This document shows positions 8,405 through 19,441 of a DNA stretch of 64,000 nt, piece by piece. Location of the stretch: NCBI RefSeq assembly GCF_039544005.1, contig NZ_BAABKV010000001.1:7192001-7256000 (forward strand), given 5' to 3'. Every line of letters begins with the position of its first letter. Positions within the stretch are counted from its first letter, which is position 1. The notes under the pieces are model-generated. The model saw only the letters and a program-made list of their open reading frames with translations. It was not told the DNA's origin and did no database searches. The DNA comes from Kitasatospora paranensis (lineage in GTDB: Bacteria > Actinomycetota > Actinomycetes > Streptomycetales > Streptomycetaceae). A program made the position numbers and the translations under genes.

Positions 8405-9256
8405 CTAGCGCTGAGATGGATCACGGTGTGAGGCTGTAGCACGGCCGGCGATGACAGCCTCGGTGCGGACACGCTCGTCAAACGGACCGCCGTTGGGAGC
8501 GAAGGTGTTCAGGGTCTGTCGGAGGTCATGCTCGAAGGCCGCCCGGTCGGGGCCGAGTGCGGCCGGGCTGGTGAAGCTGTAGGAGAGCTGAAGGCCGACG
8601 ACCTCGTCCACGCTGCGGCTGACCGTCCGGTCCCAGCGGACCTCCTCGATCCGGGAGAACGGCGAGCGGAGCAGGACCTCCTGGTGACGCACGTCGGGGT
8701 ACCCGGCCGGCCCGGATCCCTGCAGGCGTTCCGGATCCAGATGCCGTAGGCGGACCTCCTCGACCGCACGCAGCCAGGGCGGCGGTTCGAGGTCGTCGTG
8801 CCGGGCTCCGCAGGTCGCCAGTACCACCGCACCCCCGGGCTCGATCAGGGTGTCCAGGTCGCGCAGCAGCCGTTCCCGGTCCGTCCAGTGGAACGAGGCT
8901 CCCATCACCGTCAGCAGCACCGGTCCCACGTCCATCGCGAGAAGCGTGTCGGAGCTTCCGAGTCGCCAGTCGATATCGCTCACCCCTGCCCTGGCGGCGA
9001 GCCGGCGGCCCTCGGCGAGCATGGCAGGCTCCGGATCGACGGCGATCACCGTGCGCAGGAGGGGAGCCAGCGGCAGTGCGAGAGCCCCGCTGCCCGCCCC
9101 CAGGTCCAGCACGCGCTGGGAGCCGTCCAACGAAAAGCGCCGGCCGAGCAGGGCGAACAGGCGGGGATCGTACGCGGGCCGGAACCTCGCGTAGTACGGA
9201 ACTGTCGAGGCAAACAACCCACCGGGCGAGGGCTTCACAGCTCCATTGAAGACCAC
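8405..9256 (-). CDS. Class I SAM-dependent methyltransferase
   Basis: About 283 residues. Motif I is VLDLGAGSGALALPLA (about residues 49-64), followed by the acidic motif VIAVDPEPAML, and the preceding YYARFRPAYDPRLF is typical of the UbiE/Trm9-like small-molecule methyltransferases. FHWTDRERLLRDLDTLIEPGGAVVLAT gives the later strands. The substrate cannot be told. Start choice is uncertain: the GTG at 9256 is the longest option, but no strong ribosome binding site precedes it and a start near 9238 or 9220 would also keep the domain. It appears to overwrite the end of a small truncated frame (9303-9455), suggesting a local rearrangement. Confidence 0.8.
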   Translation of the reverse strand: MVFNGAVKPSPGGLFASTVPYYARFRPAYDPRLFALLGRRFSLDGSQRVLDLGAGSGALALPLAPLLRTVIAVDPEPAMLAEGRRLAARAGVSDIDWRLGSSDTLLAMDVGPVLLTVMGASFHWTDRERLLRDLDTLIEPGGAVVLATCGARHDDLEPPPWLRAVEEVRLRHLDPERLQGSGPAGYPDVRHQEVLLRSPFSRIEEVRWDRTVSRSVDEVVGLQLSYSFTSPAALGPDRAAFEHDLRQTLNTFAPNGGPFDERVRTEAVIAGRATASHRDPSQR

Positions 9257-9302
9257 CCGCCGGCGCGGGCCGATTGCGGCGACGACCGGACCGGCGGTCG
9301 GC

Positions 9303-9455
9303 CCGGTCGGTTCCGGTGTCCGCGACGCCGGACCAGAGGGTGGCGGCCACGTCCTTGGGGGTGATGTCTCCAGCGGTCAGCCGGGCTGCCAGATGGTGGA
9401 GCAGGCACCGTTCAGCCGTTTCGCCGTCCGGGACCGGGACGCGGAGTTCGCCCAT
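9303..9455 (-). pseudogene. Truncated small reading frame downstream of the PP2C gene
   Basis: About 51 residues (MGELRVPVPDGETAERCLLH, then LAARLTAGDITPKDVAATLW) look like real protein sequence. Beyond that point the frame turns into Arg/Pro-rich shadow of the methyltransferase gene. It begins 30 bp after the PP2C stop, with GGGAGG only two bases from the ATG. I read it as the 5' remains of a gene cut off where the methyltransferase begins; a frameshifted small gene is the alternative. Confidence 0.35.
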
Positions 9456-9485
9456 GGCCTCCCGAAGAGCAACGACCTTGCCCGG

Positions 9486-11404
9486 TCAGCGGGGGCGGAC
9501 CCGGGCGGCGAGGACGGCGATGTCGTCCTCGGCGGCTCGCGGGGCCAGTTCGTGCAGCACCGCGTCGAGCAGTCCGTCCAGGCTGCCCGCCACGGGCAGG
9601 TGGAGCCCGGCGAGCCGGGCGAGCGAGTCGTCGATGTCCTCCCCGCGCCGCTCCACCAGACCGTCGGTGTACAGCAGTACGACCTCGTCGGGGTTGAGCG
9701 TGCCGACGGCCGGTTCGTAGCCGCCGACACCGGTCCCGAGCGGCGGGCCGGTCGGGATCCGGACGAGTTCGGTCGGCCGTCCGGGGGCGATCAGTGCCGG
9801 GGGCAGGTGCCCCGCACTCGCGTAGGTGCACCGGTTGCGGGCGGGGTCGGCCAGGGCCAGCAGGCAGGTGGCCGGCCGGGCCGACTCGTTCTCCGAGATG
9901 AGCGCATCCAGCTGCCGGAGGATGCGATGCGGGGGCAGGTCGGCGCCGGCCACGTAGCGGAGCATCGACCGGTAGTCGCTCATGTCGACGGCAGCCTCCA
10001 CGCCGTGGCCCATCACATCCCCGATCACCAGCAGCGTGCGGCCGAACGGCAGGCGCACGGCCTCGAACCAGTCGCCGCCGACCACCGAGCTGGTGCCGGA
10101 GGGCAGGTAGCGGGAGGCCAGGTCCAGGTTGGGGTGCGGGTTGCCCGGCTCGGCGAGCAGGGCCCGCTGGAGCTCCAGGGTGATGCCCTGGGAACGCGCG
10201 TAGTGGCGGGCGTTGTCGATGGCCACGGCGGCCCTGCGGGCGAGGTCCTGCGCCAGCTCGATGTCGCCCGCCGAGAACTCGGGGGTGCCTGCCGTCCGCA
10301 TGAGTGTCAGCACGCCGATCGGTTTGTCCCGGGCCACCAGCGGAACGGCGAGCACGGCGCGGAGCCCGGCCCGGAGGCAGACCTCGCCCTCGGCGTCGGG
10401 ACGTCCGGGCCGGCCCCGCTCGCGGCCGGGGCCGCCGTCGCCGGCGCGGCCGTCCGTCCCCCGCGCGGACTCCACGGGGAGGAGTCCGCTGCCGCGGCAC
10501 CGAGGTCGGCCGGCACGGGCCGGCGCTCGGCAAGACTTCTCGCCGCGGCCGAACCCGCCCGGTGCCGCACGGGCTCGCCCGGGTTGGCGAGCGCGGCCGT
10601 CGGGCCGCCGAGCGCCGGAACGCGGGCGAGCCCGGCCCGGTGGAGACGCCCGGCCGCGGACAGCCCGGATGCCGACGGTCCGGCTGCTCCCGATCCCGGC
10701 TCGGTGATCGGCAGGACGTCGACGGTGGCGAGTTCGGACAGCCGCGGGACGGCGAACCGGGCGAGTTCCGCGCAGGTGGTGTCCATGTCGAGGGTGGTCC
10801 CGACCTCGGCGGTCGCCGCGTCCAGCAGGGTGATCCGGCGCCGGGCATGCCGGAGGTCCGCGGCCGGGTCGGTCGCCGTTCCGGCTGCCGCCCCGGTCGC
10901 GGCCGCGCCAGTAAGCATGTCGGCGGGCGCGTCCGCCACCAGGACGACGCCGAGCCCCAGCGCCCGTCCGCGCTCCGTCAGCCGGTGGCAGGTCCCGGTC
11001 GCCCCGGTGTTCCCGGCATCCCCGGTCCGACCCGTCGCCCCGGCCGGGCCCGGTGGTCCGGTGCGGACGTGGAACCGGCGGGTGCGGCCGTCGGCGAGTA
11101 CCGACCGCAGGAGCTCCTGGATCTCGGCGGCGGCCAGCGGTGGGAGGTCCTCGGATGCCAGGCCGACCACGCCCTCGGGCGTCTGCTGTCCGGCCATCCG
11201 GGCGAAGGCGTGGTTGGCCTCGCGCACCCGTAGGTCCCCGCCCAGTACGGCGCCGCCGGCGTCGCTGTCGTCGAGCAGGGACGGCAGGAGGCCGGGCGCC
11301 GTCCGCGGTCGCCGGACAGGGGTTCGCGCGGGCCCTGCGGTGTCCGGTTTCACGATTCCGGGGGCCACCGCCGACCGCCTCGTCCAGCGCCGTCCGATGT
11401 GCAT
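9486..11404 (-). CDS. PAS-GAF-PP2C (SpoIIE-type) serine/threonine phosphatase, frameshifted in this sequence
   Basis: Predicted 639 residues once one base is restored. A PAS-like sensor (residues about 40-130, DLRVREANHAFARMAG) is followed by a GAF domain starting near TTLDMDTTCAELARFAVPRL and a C-terminal PP2C phosphatase (GGDWFEAVRL with metal-binding Asp, IGDVMGHG, LLYTDGLVERR). Such phosphatases dephosphorylate STAS-domain anti-anti-sigma factors. The N-terminal half and the C-terminal half (from GTG 10475) lie in different frames; adding one base to the GGGG run at 10476-10479 joins them as ...DSSPVESARG... and gives a length divisible by three. The start at 11404 is approximate, and 11422 is an alternative. 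Confidence 0.78.
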
Positions 11405-11493
11405 GATGTCACCATGATTCACGCCGCCGGGGGTGGCCCGCACGCGGGGTGGGTATCGGGGCTGCCGGCAGCCGGGCCGGAGCCCTCCATATC

Positions 11494-11507
11494 TGGGAGC
11501 GCTCCCA
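11494..11507. promoter_or_regulatory. CebR-type operator (14-bp perfect palindrome), copy 1
   Basis: TGGGAGCGCTCCCA is identical to the known 14-bp CebR box that represses cellulose/cello-oligosaccharide genes in streptomycetes until cellobiose or cellotriose is taken up. It lies about 87 bp upstream of the leftward PP2C gene and 443 bp upstream of the GH5 gene. It may belong to a lost gene, control the phosphatase, or act with the second box. Confidence 0.85.
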
Positions 11508-11637
11508 TCTGACGCGTGCGAAGCACGCTGTGCGTGTCGAAGAGGTGCCGGATTCGGGGGCCCCGAACAGCTTCGACCGTTCACTGTTCATCCGCTCCGG
11601 CCTCGCCGGATGGCCGATTCCGGCCTCAACTGGCCCG

Positions 11638-11660
11638 CAGACTTCACGACATGAAGTCTG
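11638..11660. repeat. Perfect 9-bp inverted repeat (CAGACTTCA ... TGAAGTCTG)
   Basis: Arms 11638-11646 and 11652-11660 match perfectly with a 5-base loop. The repeat lies midway between the two CebR boxes. It could be an operator for another regulator or a weak terminator; the sequence does not decide. Confidence 0.5.
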
Positions 11661-11700
11661 TCGGGCATATTGACGTGCCGTTCGCTCTCTGGCTTGATGA

Positions 11701-13824
<2,124 letters not shown>

Positions 13825-13829
13825 CCCGC

Positions 13830-13911
13830 GGTGCACGGCGGCGCCCAGGGCCCGCCGTGCACCCGGCCCAACCCGCCGCCGCCCGGGCACCCGCTTTCCC
13901 GGGCGGCGGCG
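13830..13911 (+). terminator. Two consecutive hairpins after the GH5 gene
   Basis: The first hairpin has perfect 12-bp arms (13830-13841/13852-13863) and the second perfect 14-bp arms (13874-13887/13898-13911), each with a 10-base loop. They begin six bases after the stop codon and form a double terminator. Confidence 0.75.
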
Positions 13912-13964
13912 CCTCTGCGATGATCCCCGCACGGGACGGCGGACGGCACCGGGCGGAGGCGGCC

Positions 13965-14918
13965 ATGCGGGACGGCGGGGACAACCGAGGGAGCGGCCTT
14001 CCGGCCACGTTCCGCCCGGTCCGCGGCGGCGGTGCCGTGCAGCAGAGGCTCTTCGACCCCGCCCTCAAGCAGTTCGCCGAAGCCTTTCGCCCCAGTGACC
14101 CGCGGTTCCCCGATCCGGCCGCGGACGAGGCCTGGCGCGCGGCGCGGCGGGCGGCCCTGGACGTGGTGCTGGCCGCCGTCGCCGGCAACGGCCGGGCGGA
14201 TGCGCCGGTGCTCCGCGGCAGCGTCCTGCTCCGCACCTGGTACGGCGCGGCCGCGCGCGAGCCCGGAGACCTCGACTTCGTCGTCCCCGGCGACTGCGAC
14301 CCGCACGGCAGCAGGACGGCTGCCCTGCTGGACGCGGTCGCCGACGGGGCCGAGGCGGCGTCCACCGGCGCCGTGCGGTTCGCCGCCCGGGACGCGGTGA
14401 GCGAGGACATCTGGACGTACGAGCGCGTCCCGGGACGGCGGTTGGTGCTGCCGTGGGAGGCCGAGGGGACGCCGGGCGGCGTTGTCCAGCTGGACTTCGT
14501 GTTCGGTGAGTACCTGCCGGTGCCGGCCGAGCCCGTCCGGCTCGACCCGCTCTCGGGCACCGGCACGGGTGTCACGCTTCCCGCGGTCACGCCGGAGCTT
14601 TCGCTGGCCTGGAAGCTGCTGTGGCTGGTGACGGACATGTATCCGCAGGCCAAGGACCTCTTCGACGCCGTGGTGCTCGCCGAGAACTGCACCCTGGGAC
14701 GCGAGCTGCTCAGGGACGTCCTCGTCGACAGCGATCCCTACTACGCCTCGCATGAAGTCACGGCGGCCATGGTCGACGAGGCGGCCGCCGCCGTCGACTG
14801 GCGCTCCTTCGACACCGAGCACGGCGGGCTGCGGGCCACCGCGGGCGACCTGGCGGCCCGGCTGAACGCCGCCCTGGCCCCGACCTTCGCCGTGGCCGAC
14901 CCCTCCGATGCCGTGTAG
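13965..14918 (+). CDS. AbiEii/AbiGii-like nucleotidyltransferase family protein
   Basis: A 317-residue protein with the DUF1814-type nucleotidyltransferase signature: LRGSVLLRTWYG (from about residue 83) followed by REPGDLDFVV (about 98-107, the metal-binding DxD), then VQLDFVFGEY and a late K..L...YPQAKDLFDAVVLAE. In AbiE systems the toxin uses such a fold to modify tRNA and arrest growth during phage infection, with a separate AbiEi antitoxin. No antitoxin-like gene is adjacent, so this is a solitary member and may have another role. The start at 13965 is supported by GGAGG five bases upstream; an earlier ATG (13920) lies inside the preceding hairpin region. Confidence 0.8.
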   Translation: MRDGGDNRGSGLPATFRPVRGGGAVQQRLFDPALKQFAEAFRPSDPRFPDPAADEAWRAARRAALDVVLAAVAGNGRADAPVLRGSVLLRTWYGAAAREPGDLDFVVPGDCDPHGSRTAALLDAVADGAEAASTGAVRFAARDAVSEDIWTYERVPGRRLVLPWEAEGTPGGVVQLDFVFGEYLPVPAEPVRLDPLSGTGTGVTLPAVTPELSLAWKLLWLVTDMYPQAKDLFDAVVLAENCTLGRELLRDVLVDSDPYYASHEVTAAMVDEAAAAVDWRSFDTEHGGLRATAGDLAARLNAALAPTFAVADPSDAV

Positions 14919-15175
14919 CGGGAGCTCCGCTCCATGGCCGTGGGCGCACGCCGGGTCGGACACCCCGGGTGTCGTCGGGCAGCTCGGGCAGTACCGCGGA
15001 TGGGATGAGCCCAGGGCCGGAAGCACCCGGACCTCGCGTCGCACCAGGACGACCGGGCGGCACGCCCCCGGGATTCCCGGTCCCTGAACGGTGATCCACT
15101 CGTCCCGGCGCCGACGGGGCGCGGGTGATCCCCGTCGGCCGTCGCCGGCGTACGGACCGCAGCGCTTCGTGCAGG

Positions 15176-15631
15176 TCAGCGCAGGGCGAGGGTGAGGTAG
15201 GGCACGGTGTCGCCGGGCAGCAGGTCGCTGGCGACCTCGACGAATCCGCGGGCCCGGGCGAACTCCAGTCCGTCGTGGTTGGAGGCCAGGACGATCGTCT
15301 CGATCCCGTCGGCGGTGAGGTGTGCGGCCTGAGCCAGGGCGTGCTCGTACAGCGCGCGGCCGAGGCCCTGCCGTCGGTGGGCGGGCAGGATGCGGGCGAT
15401 CACGGTGGCGGCGGGCGTCTCGTCGTCCGGCGGCCGCACCGTGGAGCAGCCCACCAGGGTATCGCCGAGGTGGGCCACGTCGAGCCGGTTGCGGCGGCTG
15501 CGGGCCCGCACGTCGTCGGCCGACAGCGGGTCGGTCGGGATGATCGTGTTGTGGACGTGCCGCCAGTCCGCGAGCAGGGCATCGCCGTCCGGCGCGTCGG
15601 CGTCCACGCGGGTGAAGCGGAGTTCGGTCAT
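15176..15631 (-). CDS. GNAT-family N-acetyltransferase
   Basis: A 151-residue protein with one GNAT fold. Motif A is RILPAHRRQGLGRALYEHAL, whose RRQGLGR binds the acetyl-CoA pyrophosphate, and the C-terminal part ends NHDGLEFARARGFVEVASD. The N-terminal region LADWRHVHNTIIPTDPLSADDV resembles streptomycete acetyltransferases of unknown substrate. I take the ATG at 15631; an ATG at 15673 would add 14 residues, and neither has a strong ribosome binding site. It is separated from the GH6 gene by a terminator, so it is probably a separate unit. Confidence 0.8.
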   Translation of the reverse strand: MTELRFTRVDADAPDGDALLADWRHVHNTIIPTDPLSADDVRARSRRNRLDVAHLGDTLVGCSTVRPPDDETPAATVIARILPAHRRQGLGRALYEHALAQAAHLTADGIETIVLASNHDGLEFARARGFVEVASDLLPGDTVPYLTLALR

Positions 15632-15722
15632 GGCAGCAGGAAAGCGCTGCCGGTCGCGGTCCGTCAACTGCATTGCGCCCGGTGGGCGGCAGCGCCGGGC
15701 CGCCGCGGAGCCGCAGGCGGGC

Positions 15723-15755
15723 GGGCGCCGCACGGGAGCAGCCCGTGCGGCGCCC
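15723..15755 (-). terminator. Perfect 14-bp hairpin downstream of the GH6 gene
   Basis: Arms 15723-15736 and 15742-15755 are perfect complements with a 5-base loop. The hairpin lies about 80 bp after the GH6 stop codon on the minus strand and upstream of the GNAT gene. Confidence 0.7.
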
Positions 15756-15835
15756 GGGGCCGGTCCGGCGGGTGGGCCCGGACCGGCCAGGGGGAGTGGT
15801 GGGTGGGGGAGCCGGGCAGGAGCGACGGCGTGGTG

Positions 15836-17056
15836 TCAGTGTCCGTCGTTCACCGGGAGGTTGAAGCGCAGGGCGGGCGAGGCGTGGGCGGCCAGCGAGT
15901 GCGCCTGGTCGGCCCACCAGGCGCCGGCGGCGGGGTCGGCCGCTCCGTACTCGGGATCGGTGCCGCCGGTGGTGCCGCGGGTGCAGCTGCCGTCGGACTC
16001 GCCCGGTACCTTGACCCACAGGAAGGCGTCGAGCAGCGCGGTGTGCGTGTCCGCGGTGGGCCGGGTGCCGAGGCCGCGGCCGGGCGGGTTGCACCAGGTC
16101 TGGGCGTCCGGGTAGTCGGCGGTCGGAGTCCACGGTCCCTGGCCGTTGCGGCTGCTGTCGATGACGAAGTGCGGCAGCTTGGCGTCGGCGGGCACGTGGG
16201 CGGCGTACCAGGCGTCCGCATCCGCCTGCGGCCAGTACTGGTTGGCGCAGTCGTCGGGGGAGGCGCCGGCGGTGTTGGTCAGGTACCAGGTGCACTTGGC
16301 CACCTGGGTGCCGTAGCGCACCAGGTCGGCGTCCTTCTGGTAGTTGGAGACGTTGAGGAAGAAGCCCTGGGCCCGGTTCACGCCTCCGTCGACCAGGAGC
16401 CGGGCCATGGTGCCGGTGTTCTGCCAGGCGCTGTGGCCGGCGTCGAGGTAGACGGCGGCGTTGGGCTGGGCCACCAGCCGGTCGACGGCGCCGTTGATCT
16501 CGGCCAGCCGGTCGGTCTGCTGCTGGGCGGTGCCGCCGCAGAATGCGGGGCTGAGGGCCAGCCCGTCGGGCTCCAGGACGACCACCGTGCGGTGGTCGCC
16601 GATGCCCTGGGCGAGGGCGTCGACCCAGGCCGCGTACTCGGTGGCGTTGGAGGCGCCGCCGGCGGAGTACTGCGAGCAGTCGCGGCCGGGGACGTTGTAC
16701 GCGACCGCGACCGGGACCTGCCGTTGGAGAGCGGCGCGGCTCTGCAGCCGGGCCATCGCAGTGGTGGTCTCGCCGGGTGTCGCCGTGCCGTTGAACCACT
16801 GGGCGACCGGGTACGAGGCCATCCGGGCCATCGCCAGGGCGTCGCCGTAGTCGCCGGCGCGGAGGTCGGTGGCGGCCTGGTGCACGGCCTTGCTGTCGAG
16901 GTCGACGTAGAAGCTGCTGCCGGGGGCCGGAGCCCGGTCGGCACCCGCGGTCGTCCGGGTGGACGCGTCGGCGGTCGCGGGGAGGCAGCAGACCGCGGCG
17001 GTGGCGAGCACGGCGCTCACGGCCGCGATACGACGGCTGGGGCGGGGGCGGGACAC
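15836..17056 (-). CDS. Secreted GH6 endoglucanase (cellulase)
   Basis: A 406-residue secreted glycoside hydrolase of family 6, with a signal peptide of about 30 residues ending near TADAS. The two GH6 signatures are present: VAYNVPGRDCSQYSAGG (about residue 115-131) and VLEPDGL (about 160-166) with the catalytic aspartate; cysteines expected to form disulfides are conserved. There is no binding module, so it likely acts on amorphous cellulose together with the GH5 enzyme. The GTG at 17056 is preceded by AGGAG. A perfect CebR box 69 bp upstream predicts repression by CebR and induction by cello-oligosaccharides. Confidence 0.95.
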   Translation of the reverse strand: MSRPRPSRRIAAVSAVLATAAVCCLPATADASTRTTAGADRAPAPGSSFYVDLDSKAVHQAATDLRAGDYGDALAMARMASYPVAQWFNGTATPGETTTAMARLQSRAALQRQVPVAVAYNVPGRDCSQYSAGGASNATEYAAWVDALAQGIGDHRTVVVLEPDGLALSPAFCGGTAQQQTDRLAEINGAVDRLVAQPNAAVYLDAGHSAWQNTGTMARLLVDGGVNRAQGFFLNVSNYQKDADLVRYGTQVAKCTWYLTNTAGASPDDCANQYWPQADADAWYAAHVPADAKLPHFVIDSSRNGQGPWTPTADYPDAQTWCNPPGRGLGTRPTADTHTALLDAFLWVKVPGESDGSCTRGTTGGTDPEYGAADPAAGAWWADQAHSLAAHASPALRFNLPVNDGH

Positions 17057-17124
17057 GTGCGGCTCCTAGGGTGGGGTGGCGCCGGAACGGTACGAGGGGA
17101 GCGCCGTCGGGGTGGAATCACACA

Positions 17125-17138
17125 TGGGAGCGCTCCCA
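17125..17138. promoter_or_regulatory. CebR-type operator, copy 3 (perfect)
   Basis: TGGGAGCGCTCCCA lies 69 bp upstream of the GH6 start, within a stretch of lower GC that should hold the promoter. It is identical to copy 1. Confidence 0.88.
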
Positions 17139-17331
17139 TATCTGCGAGGCAGTTCTATTCCGCCACTGCCGCACCCGTCAAGGCTTTGCGCAGCCTTCGG
17201 GGCCTTCTCGACCTCCTCGGCCTGATCGGCCGCCCGGGTTTCGCGGCTTCCGCCACCCTTGCGCCAACTGACGGACCATCAGGCGGATGGTGTGCGCGCA
17301 GGGGCATGCCGCGGGCGTCCGGGCACGGGCG

Positions 17332-18201
17332 TCAGTCGGGCGGGCAGCACGGCGGCGCCGACCGGCTCGGTCGGCCGAAGCGGGCCAGACAGTGCCACAC
17401 CCGCTTGAGCGCCTGCGGGTCGTGCCGTCCGGTGTTGGCGGCGTCGCCGAGGATCCGCGGGTCCAGCAGGCCGTCCTGGGCGATCCGGGCGCCGAGCGCG
17501 ACGAACTCCGGCCCGCGGTAGTCGGGATGGCGCCGCAGGTGGTCCACGGTGAGCCGGAACCCGGGGTGCCACTCGACCGGGAACGGAAGCCGGCCGGCCG
17601 CCGTTTCGACGGCCGTGCCCCGGTGCCCGGGATCGAGGACCAGCGCCTCGACGTCGCCCGCGAGCCGCACGGGGCCGTGGACCTGGGCCTCGACGTAGTC
17701 GTCGAGGGTGTCCCGGTCGTCGGCCTCGGCCAGTGCGACGAGCGAACAGCGGTCGGCCACACCGAAGTCGGCAGGCTCGGCGGCGCTGTCCGGGTAGCAG
17801 AGGGTCGTCCGGGCGAGTGCCTCCGGACGCAGTCGGAGGTGTGCGGACCCGAACCGGGGTGCGGCCCCGAACGGGGAGCGGCGGAAGTCGAGGGCGCCGT
17901 AGACCGGCCGTTGGTGGGCGGCGGCGTTGTCGTAGGCGCCGCCGAAGATCCGGTTCTCCCAGCGCCACCGGTCGCCGCCCGGGTGGGCAGTGAGGCCGCC
18001 GTTGCTGGTCCCGGTGACGAACTGGGAGTGGTAGACGCCGTCGTCGGCCAGCCGCTCCAGGATCGGGCGGCCGTCGGCGGTGCGGTCCGGGTGGAAGTTC
18101 AGGGTGATCGACAGGGCCGGGTCGAGCGGGCCGCCGCGGGACAGCGACGCGACGTGCCGCAGGGCCCGCTCGTGCGGCGCGAAGGAGGTGTCGGCACTCA
18201 T
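17332..18201 (-). CDS. DUF3626 domain protein
   Basis: A 289-residue soluble protein. ALSITLNFHPDRTADGRPILE near residue 33, FVTGTSNGGLTAHPGGDRWRWE and GPVYGALDF-like segments are characteristic of DUF3626, a family of unknown function. The start at 18201 (MSADTSFAPHERALRHVAS) is chosen because GAAGGAGG-like sequence precedes it and conserved residues follow directly. There is no signal peptide or membrane helix. It lies between the cellulase island and the Rpf gene; nothing in the context suggests a role. Confidence 0.75.
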   Translation of the reverse strand: MSADTSFAPHERALRHVASLSRGGPLDPALSITLNFHPDRTADGRPILERLADDGVYHSQFVTGTSNGGLTAHPGGDRWRWENRIFGGAYDNAAAHQRPVYGALDFRRSPFGAAPRFGSAHLRLRPEALARTTLCYPDSAAEPADFGVADRCSLVALAEADDRDTLDDYVEAQVHGPVRLAGDVEALVLDPGHRGTAVETAAGRLPFPVEWHPGFRLTVDHLRRHPDYRGPEFVALGARIAQDGLLDPRILGDAANTGRHDPQALKRVWHCLARFGRPSRSAPPCCPPD

Positions 18202-18371
18202 CGGCGCAGTATGCCGGAGGGCGCCGCGCCCGGCTGCCGATTTTCTCGGCCCTGCTCGGCCCTGCTCGGGCGTCCGTGCGGGCCGGGGAGCACGCGCCGC
18301 GGCCCCGGTCCGGATGGTGCCGGAGCCGGGGCCGCCGCGTCGTCGGTGCCGCGGTGCTGCAGCGCTGACTG

Positions 18372-19427
18372 CTACTGGATGTCGAGGACCTGGCCCGGGT
18401 GGATCAGGTCGGGGTTGTCGCCGACGGTGCTCTGGTTCTGGTCGTAGAGGTGCTTCCAGCCGCCGAGCTTGTGGGTGTCGGAGATCCCGGAGAGGGTGTC
18501 TCCGGGGGCGACGGTGTAGGAGGTGGTGTCCGGGGCGGTGGCCGGGGCCGGCAGGGCCGTGCCGTCCGTGGTGGTCGGCGTGCCGGTGGCGGCCGTCGGG
18601 TCCCCGATGGGTGCACCCGGCGTGGTGCCCGTCGTGCCGGTGCCGGTGCCGGTGCCGGGAGCGGTGGTGGTGGTGCCGGTGCCGGTGCCCGGGGTGTCCG
18701 TCGTGGTGCCCGGGGCGGGCGTGCCCGGCGCCGGGGTGGTCGTCGTGGTCGGAGCGGGCGTGGCGCTGCCCGGTGCGGGGGTGCCGGTGGTGGGCGCCGG
18801 GGAGGCCGTGCCGGTGTTCTGCTCGTAGACCTGCTGGCTGGTCGTCCAGTACCAGGTGCCGTTCGCCTGGTACCAGTACACGCCGGTGGCGGCGTCCAGG
18901 CCCTGCATGCCGGGGAAGACGGGGGCGGCGCTGCCGCGCTGCGTCGGGACGTCCGGCGTGGTGGTGACCGGTGCCGACGGCGTGCCGGTGGTCGCCGGTG
19001 CGCTCGGCGTCGTGGTGGCGGGCGCGCTCGGCTGGGCGGTGGCCCGGCCCTCGCCGGTCAGCCCGGCGCCAGTGGCGCAGCTGCCCCAGACGGAGGCGCC
19101 GCGGTCGGCGAGGATGCGCTCGGCGACCGCGATCTGCTGCTCCTTGGTGGCGTGGTCGGGCTCGGCGGCGTACGCGTCGCCACCGTAGGCGACCCAGGAG
19201 CGAAGGTCGATCTGGAGGCCGCCGTAGGCCCCGTTGCCGGTGTCCTTGGACCAGTTGCCGGCGCTGGCGCACTGGGCGACCGCGTCCCAGGTGGTGGGCG
19301 CGACGGCGTGGGCGCCGGTGGCGGTGAGCAGTGGCAGGGCGATTCCCACGCCTGCCACGCCCGCCGCAGCGACGGCGCGCTCGGTCTGGGTGGGGCGGCG
19401 GTGGCGGCCGGAGCCGATGAAACCCAT
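18372..19427 (-). CDS. Secreted Rpf-like protein with C-terminal LysM; catalytic Glu replaced by Ala
   Basis: A 351-residue secreted protein: signal peptide ending near residue 41 (TGAHA), an Rpf domain (about 44-120), a long Thr/Pro/Gly linker and a C-terminal LysM domain (about 302-350, SYTVAPGDTLSGISDTHKLG) that binds peptidoglycan. Rpf enzymes cleave peptidoglycan and promote spore germination and regrowth. The Rpf motif normally reads CESxGNW with a catalytic Glu; here it reads CASAGNW, with Ala54 encoded by GCC. WDAVAQC before it and GAYGGLQID after it are intact. The protein may therefore be a non-catalytic binding protein or use another residue. Expression should be controlled by the c-di-AMP riboswitch directly upstream. 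Confidence 0.9.
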   Translation of the reverse strand: MGFIGSGRHRRPTQTERAVAAAGVAGVGIALPLLTATGAHAVAPTTWDAVAQCASAGNWSKDTGNGAYGGLQIDLRSWVAYGGDAYAAEPDHATKEQQIAVAERILADRGASVWGSCATGAGLTGEGRATAQPSAPATTTPSAPATTGTPSAPVTTTPDVPTQRGSAAPVFPGMQGLDAATGVYWYQANGTWYWTTSQQVYEQNTGTASPAPTTGTPAPGSATPAPTTTTTPAPGTPAPGTTTDTPGTGTGTTTTAPGTGTGTGTTGTTPGAPIGDPTAATGTPTTTDGTALPAPATAPDTTSYTVAPGDTLSGISDTHKLGGWKHLYDQNQSTVGDNPDLIHPGQVLDIQ

Positions 19428-19441
19428 CGAGTTCCCTCTCC

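Noticed and set aside
14919-15175. A small leftward gene between the AbiEii-like and GNAT genes
   Set aside because: The open frames there lack a good start or recognisable sequence and follow only GC bias.
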